Below are positions 17,211 through 24,810 of a stretch of DNA of 43,379 bases, in pieces (within the stretch, counting starts at the first letter, position 1; each line of letters opens with the position of its first letter). Origin of the DNA: Faecalimonas umbilicata (lineage in GTDB: Bacteria > Bacillota > Clostridia > Lachnospirales > Lachnospiraceae); contig NZ_SLZV01000027.1 of the NCBI RefSeq assembly GCF_004346095.1, forward strand, positions 1 to 43,379, in the 5' to 3' direction. The notes under the pieces were generated by a model that searched no databases, had not been told where the DNA came from, and saw only the letters and a program-made list of their open reading frames with translations. A program made the translations under genes and the position numbers.

Positions 17211-18020
17211 ATGAATCATAAAAAATATTTATATTCTTCCGGAGAATTCGCAAAATTCACTGGTATCAACAAGCGAACTTTGCATTATTATAATGAAATT
17301 GGATTATTTTGTCCGGAAGTCATTGGAGAAAATGGATACCATTACTACACTTGTTTCCAATTTGCACAATTGGAACTCATTCTTACTTTGCGAAAAATAG
17401 GACTTTCCCTGGATGAAATCCGGGAATATGTGACAACACCATCGGATGAATCGTTCTCCCAGATGATGATCAAAAAGAAAAAGCTGATCGATGAATCCAT
17501 CAATCAGCTCTTATCCGTACAATCTTTTTTAGAACAAAAAGCAGAACGGTTAAAAATCGGCATGCAATCCAAACACGGTAAGATTGAGCGATGCACGCTT
17601 CCCGAACGGAAGCTTGTGCTCTCTGCACCAATCTCCGGAGATTATGATGAAGAAGATTTCTCTGTTGCGGCAGAGTTTTCTCTCCGCCTCAAAACTCTTT
17701 TTCATCTTTATGACAATTTTGGAAGTCGAATCTCGATGGAACAGATTGAAAAAAATTGTTTTCACCGTTACGATTCTTTTTTCGCTTACTGCCCACATGG
17801 TTCAAAGACATATGACGTAGTCCTTCCGGCTGGAAGCTATCTGAGAGCATATTGTATCGGCAGGTGGGAGCAGCTTCCGGCTATTTACCAATCCATTCTT
17901 TCATATGCACGCGCGCATCAACTCACACTCACCGGTTATGCTTACGAAGAAGGATTAAATGAAATGTCCATCAAAGATAAAAACGATTACATTACTATGA
18001 TCACAGTGAAATGTGATTAG
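17211..18020 (+). CDS. MerR-family regulator with GyrI-like ligand-binding domain
   Basis: A 269-residue regulator. ATG 17211 is used, behind AAGAGGTG; the frame is open from 17145, but that part covers the promoter and operator. The N-terminal winged helix (YSSGEFAKFTGINKRTLHYYNEIGLF, then GYHYYTCFQFAQLELILTLRKIGLSLDEI) is canonical MerR. A dimerisation helix follows at about 85-125. The C-terminal half resembles BmrR-type GyrI-like domains that bind drugs or other small amphiphilic compounds (AGSYLRAYCIGRWEQLPAIYQ, then LTGYAYEEGLNEMSIKDKNDYITMI). No cysteine cluster for metals is apparent. It most likely activates the divergent GNAT gene. Confidence 0.87.
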   Translation: MNHKKYLYSSGEFAKFTGINKRTLHYYNEIGLFCPEVIGENGYHYYTCFQFAQLELILTLRKIGLSLDEIREYVTTPSDESFSQMMIKKKKLIDESINQLLSVQSFLEQKAERLKIGMQSKHGKIERCTLPERKLVLSAPISGDYDEEDFSVAAEFSLRLKTLFHLYDNFGSRISMEQIEKNCFHRYDSFFAYCPHGSKTYDVVLPAGSYLRAYCIGRWEQLPAIYQSILSYARAHQLTLTGYAYEEGLNEMSIKDKNDYITMITVKCD

Positions 18021-18025
18021 ATTTT

Positions 18026-18074
18026 ATGGTGTCCTTCCATAGGTATTCTGACTCCTATGAGACTGCGACACCAT
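18026..18074 (+). terminator. terminator of the MerR gene overlapping the MATE gene end
   Basis: ATGGTGTC/GACACCAT enclose a second stem CATAGG/CCTATG, followed by seven T on the plus strand. The 3' arm lies within the last codons of the convergent MATE gene. Confidence 0.75.
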
Positions 18075-19428
18075 TTTTTTCGATTTTCTTAAACAGCCTT
18101 GTAAGGACGAATATCGCCGCACCTGCAAGTACAAATTCTGCAATGAACTGTGCGTAAGCAAGTCCATAAAGCGGAAATACTTTGTTTAAGATATACAATG
18201 CCGGAATTTCCAGCACGATTTTTCTCATAATGCAGAAAATCAATGATTCTTTTCCCATTCCTACAGACTGGAAAACTCCAACTGCGAGGAAATCGATACA
18301 CATAAATGGGAGACTCAGACAGAATCCTCTTAAAAAGCTTGCTCCATACGCAATGATCGCCTCATTTCCGATGAACAGACTTGTCAGTGGTCCAGAGAAC
18401 AAATAATAAAGGGTCGCAACCGGAATCATAAATCCAACCGAAAGCGCCGCGCTAAAAAGGACCGTATGTTTCATTCTCTTATGATTTCCACTGGCATAAT
18501 TGTAACTGATCAGCGGCATAATTCCCTGTGAAAGTCCCATCGCAATATACATCGGAACCATGTTGACTTTCTGTGTAATTCCCATCGCCGCAACAGCCTC
18601 AGATCCGAAAGCAGAAGTAAAATTGTTTAGAATCGTCATTCCGGTTACATTTAAGAGATTCTGTATCGCAGCAGGAATTCCGACTCCGCATACACCAAAT
18701 ACGATTGCTTTCTGGAATCCAAACTGTGACGGATGGATGCAGACAAGTGTCTTTCCGCGTCTTTTATACATCAGCACAAAGAAGTAGAGACATGCCACAC
18801 AGTTTGAGATAAATGTCGCAAGTCCGGCACCTTCCGCCCCCATATCCAGTCCCCATGGAAGGATAAAGATCGGATCTAACACAATGTTTAAAAGACATCC
18901 GCTCATTGTTCCGATACTGGCATGAAGAGAAGCACCCTCCGCACGGAACAAATATGCCATCACAACATTTAAAATTGCAGGAACTGCACCGAATGTAACC
19001 GTCCATCGCATATAAGCCCCCGTTGCTGCCGCTGTTTTCGCATCTGCTCCAAGCATTACAAGCAGCGGATCTTTGAACACGGTACATAACAGTGCAAAAA
19101 TTGCACCACAGATCAATGCACAGTAAAATCCAAATGCAGAACTTTTTTTCAATGTGTTATAATCCTTTTTCCCAAGCGAGCGGCTCATCATACTGGAACT
19201 TCCAACGCCAAATAAGTTATTTGCCGCATTAAATGCCAAAAGCACCGGTCCTGCCAGTGTAACTGCTGCATTCTGTGTTGAATTGTTCAACATCCCGACA
19301 AAATAAGTATCTGCAAGGTTATAGATCACCATGACAAGCGAACTTAAGATCGTCGGAACCGCCAGCTGTGCCACCGCCTTCGGGATCGCTGTTTCTTCAA
19401 ATAATTTTGTTTTCTGGGTATCTTGCAT
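18055..19428 (-). CDS. MATE-family multidrug exporter
   Basis: A 457-residue, 12-helix MATE protein. The start is ATG 19428 behind AAAGGA; an upstream in-frame ATG at 19485 lacks a site. Family features include PTILSSLVMVIYNLADTYFVG in helix 1, the pseudo-symmetric second half beginning about residue 225 (GVGIPAAIQNLLNVTGMTILNN) and GLSQGIMPLISYNYASGN. MATE proteins export cationic compounds using Na+ or H+ gradients. It is convergent with the MerR gene and has its own promoter with repeated sites, none matching the MerR palindrome, so joint control is not supported by sequence. Confidence 0.88.
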   Translation of the reverse strand: MQDTQKTKLFEETAIPKAVAQLAVPTILSSLVMVIYNLADTYFVGMLNNSTQNAAVTLAGPVLLAFNAANNLFGVGSSSMMSRSLGKKDYNTLKKSSAFGFYCALICGAIFALLCTVFKDPLLVMLGADAKTAAATGAYMRWTVTFGAVPAILNVVMAYLFRAEGASLHASIGTMSGCLLNIVLDPIFILPWGLDMGAEGAGLATFISNCVACLYFFVLMYKRRGKTLVCIHPSQFGFQKAIVFGVCGVGIPAAIQNLLNVTGMTILNNFTSAFGSEAVAAMGITQKVNMVPMYIAMGLSQGIMPLISYNYASGNHKRMKHTVLFSAALSVGFMIPVATLYYLFSGPLTSLFIGNEAIIAYGASFLRGFCLSLPFMCIDFLAVGVFQSVGMGKESLIFCIMRKIVLEIPALYILNKVFPLYGLAYAQFIAEFVLAGAAIFVLTRLFKKIEKNGVAVS

Positions 19429-19517
19429 AATTTTTCCTTTCTCTTTTGTTTTCTTTTTATGCTGCTTCCTCTGCAGTTTTATCATTCTCTTGCATTCCTT
19501 TAAGCAGACACCCGACT

Positions 19518-19547
19518 ATTATAACTCTTTTTTTTTCATACATACAA
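19518..19547 (-). promoter_or_regulatory. promoter of the MATE gene
   Basis: On the minus strand TTGTAT (19542-19547), an 18-base spacer and TATAAT (19518-19523) lie about 90 bases before the start codon. Confidence 0.6.
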
Positions 19548-19614
19548 GAACAATTTTTTCTTTTCACCGGAACAATTTTTCAAAGTTTTCACAAAATCGC
19601 AAGCAAAATTGTTC
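19548..19614. repeat. three GAACAATTTT sites upstream of the MATE promoter
   Basis: GAACAATTTT occurs at 19548-19557 and 19570-19579 in the same direction, 22 bases apart (about two helical turns), and inverted at 19605-19614. The first abuts the -35 box. The outer inverted pair GGAACAATTTT/AAAATTGTTCC could also form an 11-base hairpin downstream of the alarmone synthetase gene. Operator and hairpin readings are both open. Confidence 0.5.
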
Positions 19615-19641
19615 CAACTATCATGCAGACATAGATTCTTC

Positions 19642-20328
19642 CTATATCTTGTTTCGAATTTTTTGCATTTTCATATCCAATTCTGCACTTTGATTTGCAC
19701 AATACAATAATTCCTCTGCCAACTCCTTCTGCAAGTCCTCGGAAAGATTTTTCTTATATCTGATCTTGTGTTCAAGACTCGCCCAAAAATCCATGGCAAT
19801 TGTCCGCAATTGTACTTCTACTTTCATATCTCTTTTCTCATCTTTTAAGAAAATAGGTACAGAGATGATCAGGTGCAGGGAGCGATATCCATTCGGCTTA
19901 GGTTTTTTAATATAGTCTTTGATTTCAATCAATGTAATATCATCCTGCTTCAGCAGACAATTTGCCAGCATATAAATATCTTCACAAAACGAACAGATCA
20001 CTCTGACTCCTGCAATATCATTGATATTTTCCTCAATGGCTTCCAAAGAGCTCGGAATGTTCCGATCCCTTATTTTTTTTGCAAGACTTTCCATCGATTT
20101 TGTTCTAGACTTTATCGATTCAATTGGATTTCGGTCATATTCCAGTGAAAATTGTTCATTTAGCACTTTGAATTTTGTTTCTACTTCCATAATCGCGCAG
20201 CGATAATAGGCCATGATGGTATCTCTCGGTTTCATATTTTCATGGATCAAATTCATAATTTCATCTGACATCAGCTGTTTCATAGCAGCCTGAGATTCTT
20301 GATTTTGTAGTATTTCTTTAATCTCCAT
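19642..20328 (-). CDS. small alarmone synthetase (RelQ/YjbM-type GTP pyrophosphokinase)
   Basis: A 228-residue (p)ppGpp synthetase without hydrolase or regulatory domains. ATG 20328 is preferred: CGGAGA lies seven bases before it, and the apparent -10 box at 20374 leaves no room for the earlier ATGs. Motifs: NDIAGVRVICSFCEDIY, DYIKKPKPNGYRSLHL (nucleotide-binding and G-loop region) and VEVQLRTIAMDFWASLEHKIRYK (catalytic Glu and the stacking region). The C-terminal helix is of the kind used for tetramer formation in RelQ. It would make alarmone in response to envelope or other stress, acting in the cytoplasm. Confidence 0.9.
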   Translation of the reverse strand: MEIKEILQNQESQAAMKQLMSDEIMNLIHENMKPRDTIMAYYRCAIMEVETKFKVLNEQFSLEYDRNPIESIKSRTKSMESLAKKIRDRNIPSSLEAIEENINDIAGVRVICSFCEDIYMLANCLLKQDDITLIEIKDYIKKPKPNGYRSLHLIISVPIFLKDEKRDMKVEVQLRTIAMDFWASLEHKIRYKKNLSEDLQKELAEELLYCANQSAELDMKMQKIRNKI

Positions 20329-20373
20329 TACAATTCTCCGTTCTTCTAGTGTATAGTTTTCTTTCATGCACAT

Positions 20374-20402
20374 AGTATAACATACTTCTCATATGAGATT
20401 AA
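20374..20402 (-). promoter_or_regulatory. alarmone synthetase promoter with palindromic spacer
   Basis: A TATACT -10 box (20374-20379) reads toward the synthetase gene. The -35 (TTAATC) is weak, and the spacer contains the perfect palindrome CTCATATGAG (20388-20397). A weak -35 plus a palindrome suggests regulation, but the factor is unknown. Confidence 0.4.
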
Positions 20403-20436
20403 ATGTTCTTTTTGCTTTTTGCCGTCTTTTCGCCGC

Positions 20437-20465
20437 TTGTAAAGATTTTTCGCTCATGATACAAT
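20437..20465 (+). promoter_or_regulatory. promoter of the unknown membrane-protein gene
   Basis: TTGTAA, a 17-base spacer and TACAAT lie 40 bases before ATG 20506, with GGAGGAG between. Confidence 0.65.
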
Positions 20466-20505
20466 CAATCTAAAATAACTACTATACATATGGAGGAGAT
20501 CTCTC

Positions 20506-21822
20506 ATGACAAAACCGATCAAAACCCGAAAAAAATTACTTCTGTTTCTCGCAATTTTATATCTGTTGCTCGGACTTTTTTTCACACTGGCAGGATGTGT
20601 TTCGGGGAATCTCATCTGTTTTCTTCTTTCATGTATTATCTTCTTTCCCGCCAGTATCCTTCTTTTTGTACAGCTGTTCCTATTGGGCAAAAAAATTTTG
20701 TATACCGAAGAAGGGATCTGTATCCATGCTCCATTTCAGCGAATATATACAATTTTCTGGACAGAAATCGAATGTCTGATGCGTGTCGATCTGCGGGATC
20801 TTTCAAATTCTGATTCTGGCAAGACCTCTTTGGCACGCACACAAAAAACAGAACCGTCACACTACATTCTGATTTCCAAAAGTAGAAAACGGATTTGTGA
20901 AATCAAGGAAGATGATAAAGACTTTGAAAAAGTGCGAATGCTGTTGGAGACCTATGCAATTCCTATTCTGGATATCACTGCTCTGCTTACAGATGGTGAT
21001 GATGTTTTCCGGTATCTTCCAGCACTTCCATTTTTGACGAAGTGCAGTTGTCTTTTCGAGCTCCATGCACAGACAACTTTGGAACAATTCCGGGAAAGTG
21101 TCTCTCTGGATACGATTAAAAAAGTAAGAAAACGGCTGCGGATCCTTGGGTGGCTTTTCATTCCCGCCGGGATCTTCAGCTCATTTTTAGAGGGAAAATT
21201 ATATTTTCTCGCACCAGTTTTGATCCTTGTCACTTTATGGTTTGTGTATATCCATTTTTATCCGTATATTTATCTTCTTCAGGGACACTTGTTGCCTTAC
21301 GAGAAACCGGACAGTGAATTAGATTACTACATCCTCCCTCTCCCTGTCATGGGCGGATTTTTCACACTGTTTTTCTCTATCAACTATATATATTACCTTT
21401 TTATGTGCAGTGACTGGCAACTGTATCTGTATGCATGTTTCTTTGCAGTCCTCCTCTTGCTTCCATTTGCTGTTCATCAGTATAAGAAAAAATTGAAGCA
21501 GCACTGGATGCGTACAGTTTCTGTCGTGCTCTCTGCGCTTATTCTTGGGATCGTACTTGTGCTTCCGGTCAACCGAATCCTGACATTTACACCTGCGAAC
21601 ACGGAACATTTGATTGTTTTGGAAAAAGAATCTGGGAAATCTGGTTATAGAGTTGTATATGATTATTATTACGTCTATGCCGAACGGCAAGGGAAAACAG
21701 AGCGGCTTCAAGTAAGCAAATCTACCTATCAGAACATAAAAATCGGCGGAACTGTTGAAGTCCGCCGATGGGAAAGTATCCTTGGATTTGACTACTGGGC
21801 AGCAGTCGCAGGAGATTCTTAA
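20506..21822 (+). CDS. polytopic membrane protein of unknown function
   Basis: A 438-residue protein I do not recognise. Two helices at about 10-60 are followed by a soluble segment (KKILYTEEGICIHAPFQRIYTIFWTEIE), suggestive of a bacterial PH-like fold. A second set of helices lies near 210-245 and 280-365. The last ~80 residues form a predicted outside or soluble beta-rich part with many Tyr (VVYDYYYVYAERQGK). Possible role in the envelope is inference only. It has its own promoter. Its last four bases overlap the stop of the convergent GNAT gene. Confidence 0.65.
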   Translation: MTKPIKTRKKLLLFLAILYLLLGLFFTLAGCVSGNLICFLLSCIIFFPASILLFVQLFLLGKKILYTEEGICIHAPFQRIYTIFWTEIECLMRVDLRDLSNSDSGKTSLARTQKTEPSHYILISKSRKRICEIKEDDKDFEKVRMLLETYAIPILDITALLTDGDDVFRYLPALPFLTKCSCLFELHAQTTLEQFRESVSLDTIKKVRKRLRILGWLFIPAGIFSSFLEGKLYFLAPVLILVTLWFVYIHFYPYIYLLQGHLLPYEKPDSELDYYILPLPVMGGFFTLFFSINYIYYLFMCSDWQLYLYACFFAVLLLLPFAVHQYKKKLKQHWMRTVSVVLSALILGIVLVLPVNRILTFTPANTEHLIVLEKESGKSGYRVVYDYYYVYAERQGKTERLQVSKSTYQNIKIGGTVEVRRWESILGFDYWAAVAGDS

Positions 21823-22367
21823 AGAATTTTACTCATTAGAATTTCATCTCGGTATGTACCATCTTTTAATTTGAACGCATTCTTCCAGATTCCGCACTGC
21901 TCAAATCCATACTTCTGGTACAGATGGATCGCCCGTTCATTATCTGCATAAACACCAAGTTCCATTTGCTCAAGCCCATTCTCTTTTGCCTGATGCAGCG
22001 CAAGTTTCATCAGGCTGCTTCCAATTCCCATCCCCCAGTGATCTCTGTCAATAGAAATTCCTATATTCGCCCGATGCTTATATTTCAAATGGTTCTTGAC
22101 TACACGCACTTCTGCCTGACCAACAATCTTCCCATCGTTAATTGCAACAATCTGAAAATGGACTGGATGGCTCTGAATTTCCTTGATTCTTTCCACTTTC
22201 CTTTCGATATTGTAGAGAAGCTCCTCAGGATAGAGGGATGTAAAATACGTTTCCTGCGCAATCGTACACTGATGCTGATAAAGTGCTTCTGCATCTTCTT
22301 TTTTCACTCCTCGATATATTACCTGATCTCCGGATTTACAAGAAATCACACACTCGCATACATTCAT
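21819..22367 (-). CDS. GNAT-family N-acetyltransferase (RimL/SpeG-like)
   Basis: A 182-residue acetyltransferase starting at ATG 22367 behind AGGAGGT. The core fold is clear: IGQAEVRVVKN, ANIGISIDRDHWGMGIGSSLMK (acetyl-CoA loop RxxGxG-like: HWGMGIG), LELGVYADNERAIHLYQKYGF and a C-terminal DEILMSKIL strand. This arrangement resembles RimL/SpeG-type enzymes acting on protein N termini, amino acids or polyamines. It follows the DUF4250 gene by about 50 bases and may be the last gene of that operon. Substrate not determinable. Confidence 0.82.
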   Translation of the reverse strand: MNVCECVISCKSGDQVIYRGVKKEDAEALYQHQCTIAQETYFTSLYPEELLYNIERKVERIKEIQSHPVHFQIVAINDGKIVGQAEVRVVKNHLKYKHRANIGISIDRDHWGMGIGSSLMKLALHQAKENGLEQMELGVYADNERAIHLYQKYGFEQCGIWKNAFKLKDGTYRDEILMSKIL

Positions 22368-22420
22368 ATTTCTACCTCCTAAGGTTCTTTTCTCGTAAAA
22401 TTGCCAACATCGTTTTGTTT

Positions 22421-22603
22421 CTATATAAACTGATTCTGCGCGGCATCGTATAGATAATCGATTGCCTTTAAGGTTTCTGTCAATTTTTCCTTCTCCACAG
22501 AAAGATCTTCACAGAGTGCATCTAGATTCTTGTATTCATCTCGTAATTTTGTATTGACCACACTCAATAATAATATCGGGTCTTTTGGAAGTCCTGTAAG
22601 CAT
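22421..22603 (-). CDS. DUF4250 small protein
   Basis: A 60-residue protein with the DUF4250 signature: LPKDPILLLSVVNTKLRDEY at the N terminus, then a helix with CEDLSVEK, ending YDAAQNQFI. GGTGGAGG precedes ATG 22603. It sits 15 bases after the 5-formyl-THF cyclo-ligase gene. Family function is unknown; it is a common soluble protein of Firmicutes and may be helical. Confidence 0.85.
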   Translation of the reverse strand: MLTGLPKDPILLLSVVNTKLRDEYKNLDALCEDLSVEKEKLTETLKAIDYLYDAAQNQFI

Positions 22604-22618
22604 ACCTCCACCTCTTTT

Positions 22619-23194
22619 CTATCTTTGATAAATCTCTCTTTCTGTGACCAGTACCTCTGGACACAGATCATGACTTTCAAATGGTAACTCTCCTAAGATA
22701 CACTGACATTCATATGCAACTGCCATTGTATGAAATGGTGCGTCACCGGCAAGATACCGGTCATAAAACCCACCGCCATATCCAATCCGGTGCAGCCTGC
22801 GGTCAAATACTATTCCCGGAATGATCATCAAAGCCTTTTCGCTGTGCTCCTTTCGCACGGGATTTTCAGGCAATGGCTCCTCAATCCCATAGGCACCTTC
22901 CTCCAGACGATCCGGCTCTCTTACTTCATAAAATGTCATCTCTCTTCCTTCCACACGCGGAAGCGCAAGCCGTTTTCCATCTGCAAGAATCTGATCCATC
23001 AGTTCTCTTGTCCGGACTTCTCCGTCATGACTTGCATAGCAGAAAACAGTATCTGCCTCTATGTACCATGGATGTGCAGTTACTTTCTGAAAGATTTCTC
23101 TGCTCTTTTCTTTTGCCTCCTCCACAGGGAGTGTCCGCCTCACTGCAAGGATCTGTCTTCTAATGTCCTTTTTTGTTCGCGGCTTTTTTTCCAT
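22619..23194 (-). CDS. 5-formyltetrahydrofolate cyclo-ligase
   Basis: A 191-residue enzyme that uses ATP to convert 5-formyl-THF to 5,10-methenyl-THF, returning the stored folate to one-carbon metabolism. ATG 23194 is chosen behind TTGGAGAG; a longer frame to 23284 runs into the upstream gene. Family motifs: basic N terminus KKDIRRQILAVRRTL, then LPRVEGREMTFYE, MIIPGIVFDRRLHRIGYGGGFYDRYL (ATP and substrate loops). It overlaps the end of the UPF0291 gene by 35 bases. Folate metabolism is also served by glyA in this window. Confidence 0.92.
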   Translation of the reverse strand: MEKKPRTKKDIRRQILAVRRTLPVEEAKEKSREIFQKVTAHPWYIEADTVFCYASHDGEVRTRELMDQILADGKRLALPRVEGREMTFYEVREPDRLEEGAYGIEEPLPENPVRKEHSEKALMIIPGIVFDRRLHRIGYGGGFYDRYLAGDAPFHTMAVAYECQCILGELPFESHDLCPEVLVTEREIYQR

Positions 23195-23393
23195 ATTTCT
23201 CTCCAAGATTCGTAATGCTTCCATCTGGTTCTTTGATGGAAATGTTATCAAGCTGTCCCCGTAAGTTTCGCTTGAAAGCCTCAATATATTCTGCGCGAAG
23301 GATCTTCTGCTCTTTTAGTTCAGCTTCTGTCAATCCTTCTGCCTTAGATTTTCGATATAATTCATTGATTCTCTGAATCTTCTCTTCTAACAT
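23160..23393 (-). CDS. UPF0291/DUF896 family protein (YnzC-like)
   Basis: A 77-residue protein with the UPF0291 signature: KIQRINELYRKSKAEGLTEA, EQKILRAEYIEAFKRNLRGQ and the short tail VxxPDG-like KEPDGS. The fold is a helical hairpin. GAGGT precedes ATG 23393. B. subtilis YnzC, in the same family, is linked to the SOS regulon, but no SOS box was seen here. It is the first gene of the operon. Confidence 0.88.
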   Translation of the reverse strand: MLEEKIQRINELYRKSKAEGLTEAELKEQKILRAEYIEAFKRNLRGQLDNISIKEPDGSITNLGEKYGKKAANKKGH

Positions 23394-23430
23394 CTCTTTA
23401 CCTCACTGTTCTTTCTCATTTGCCTGAAAC

Positions 23431-23476
23431 GGCATGCCACAAAACTGAGAGGTTCGCCAAGAGTTTGCCGCATGCC
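23431..23476 (-). promoter_or_regulatory. stem-loop at the 5' end of the UPF0291/cyclo-ligase transcript
   Basis: GGCATGC (23431) pairs with GCATGCC (23470), and inner AAAACT pairs with AGTTT. The structure begins within a few bases of the predicted transcription start and is not followed by a T run. It may stabilise the RNA or be regulatory. It does not match the THF riboswitch pattern I know. Confidence 0.45.
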
Positions 23477-23478
23477 AT

Positions 23479-23507
23479 TCTATATCATACACCATATCTG
23501 ATACAAA
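23479..23507 (-). promoter_or_regulatory. promoter of the UPF0291/cyclo-ligase/DUF4250 operon
   Basis: On the minus strand TTTGTA (23502-23507), a 17-base spacer and TATAGA (23479-23484) predict a start near 23472. Confidence 0.55.
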
Positions 23508-23561
23508 GTCCAGCCGGAAGGGGCTGTTTTTGCTGTTTTCCTACTGTTTTTCTACTGGAAT

Positions 23562-23942
23562 CTAACTGGAATAATTTTCCAAAAAACCATAAAGTTCTTT
23601 TGTAGTTTCGATATATTTTCCCTGTCGAATCTCCTCTAGAAGTTTTTCGGGAAGACTCTCTGTTCGGATCCCAGTACTCTCATAGAATGTCTCTCCGTCC
23701 GCGAGATAAACTACAAGGTATCCATTCTTTTCTTTCAGGAAATATCCATTCTCTTTTTTTGCCGTTCCATCTGCACTGATGCTTTTTTCTTTCTGTCTCT
23801 GCGCTTCTGCCAACTGTGCCTCCAGCCGTTCCACTTCCTCATAAGCCTTTCGGTAACGAATTTGATAGACGGCAGTCAGCAAAAGGAGCGCACAACAGGC
23901 AAAACAAAAAAAGCCGATACTGTATCTCTTCTTCATTTCCAT
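23562..23942 (-). CDS. single-pass membrane protein, BofC-like C-terminal domain
   Basis: A 126-residue protein with one N-terminal helix (about 8-26), a charged coiled coil (31-55), and a C-terminal domain NGYLVVYLADGETFYESTGI...LPEKLLEEIRQGKYIETTKELYGFLENY. That last part resembles the C-terminal domain of BofC, which in Bacillus restrains the SpoIVB protease during forespore-mother cell signalling. BofC has a second, N-terminal domain that is missing here. The start may be ATG 23942 (GGAG four bases before) or the ATG two codons later. Sporulation role is inference. Confidence 0.5.
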   Translation of the reverse strand: MEMKKRYSIGFFCFACCALLLLTAVYQIRYRKAYEEVERLEAQLAEAQRQKEKSISADGTAKKENGYFLKEKNGYLVVYLADGETFYESTGIRTESLPEKLLEEIRQGKYIETTKELYGFLENYSS

Positions 23943-23982
23943 GCCACTCCTTTTTTATACAGTATCCGCTCTTTCTTTTATT

Positions 23983-24804
23983 TTATACAAGCATGTACAG
24001 ATTCTTCTCGATCATCAGCCCTTCTCTTTCTTCATATTCCATTTTCAGGCTCTCCTCCATGCAGGCATAGACGAAGCGGTGTGCTTCGATCATACTCTCT
24101 TTAAGAGAATAGCCTTTTAAAATACTGGCGATCAGGACTCCATCAAATGCATCTCCGGTTCCGTGAAATTCTGCCGAAAGCTGTGTGGTCTCCAACATTG
24201 TCATCATTCCTTGCTCAAAAAGTAGGATGGACTTCTCACTTCTGCCATCCGGGACACTGGTGATGATTAGTTGCTTCGCCCCCAGCTCGTGCAGTGTTTC
24301 ACAGATTTTTTTCAAATCCTTTCGGGACAGTTCTGTCGTATATGGATATCCCGCAAGCAGACAACTCTCTGTCAGATTAGGGAGCAACAGGTCTGCACAG
24401 GGGATTAATTTCTTTAATGCTTCCCCATAGCTGGCATCAAAATTGCTGTAATATTTTCCATGATCTCCCATGATCGGATCAAAAACGACCATCGCCTCTG
24501 GAAAACAAGAAACGAAATATAATACCGACTCTGCCAGTTCCTCATTTCCGAGATAACCGATGAAGATCATATCGAACTTCACATTCTGTTCGCAGTAATG
24601 ATCAGCGCAACCTTTGATATATTCCGGAGAGATGCGGGCAACCGCAGGTTGTCCATATCCTCCTGTGTGGGTGGATAATAACATCGTCGGAATCGGACAT
24701 GCCTCAATTCCCATCACACTTAATACTGGAAGCATATTTGTCATCGCAGCTTTTCCTACTCCGCACAGATCATGGAGCAGTGCAACTTTTTTTACTGGTT
24801 TCAC
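23983..24804 (-). CDS. pyridoxal/pyridoxamine kinase (PdxY/PdxK-like)
   Basis: A 273-residue ribokinase-fold enzyme that phosphorylates B6 vitamers to make pyridoxal phosphate. It starts at GTG 24804, behind AAAGGG. Visible motifs: VALLHDLCGVGKAAM at the N terminus, STHTGGYGQP (substrate side), VFDPIMGDHGKYY (ATP/Mg side) and FHGTGDAFDG, where the last Asp is the catalytic base. Length fits PdxY-type kinases. It follows the flippase gene by six bases, so it is probably co-transcribed with it. PLP is the cofactor of GlyA, encoded 5 kb away, but no direct link is implied. Confidence 0.86.
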   Translation of the reverse strand: MKPVKKVALLHDLCGVGKAAMTNMLPVLSVMGIEACPIPTMLLSTHTGGYGQPAVARISPEYIKGCADHYCEQNVKFDMIFIGYLGNEELAESVLYFVSCFPEAMVVFDPIMGDHGKYYSNFDASYGEALKKLIPCADLLLPNLTESCLLAGYPYTTELSRKDLKKICETLHELGAKQLIITSVPDGRSEKSILLFEQGMMTMLETTQLSAEFHGTGDAFDGVLIASILKGYSLKESMIEAHRFVYACMEESLKMEYEEREGLMIEKNLYMLV

Positions 24805-24810
24805 TCTTCT

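Noticed and set aside
23511-23531. Terminator-like hairpin CAGCC/GGCTG plus T run on the plus strand
   Set aside because: No plus-strand gene lies upstream; it sits in the promoter region of a minus-strand operon and may be incidental.
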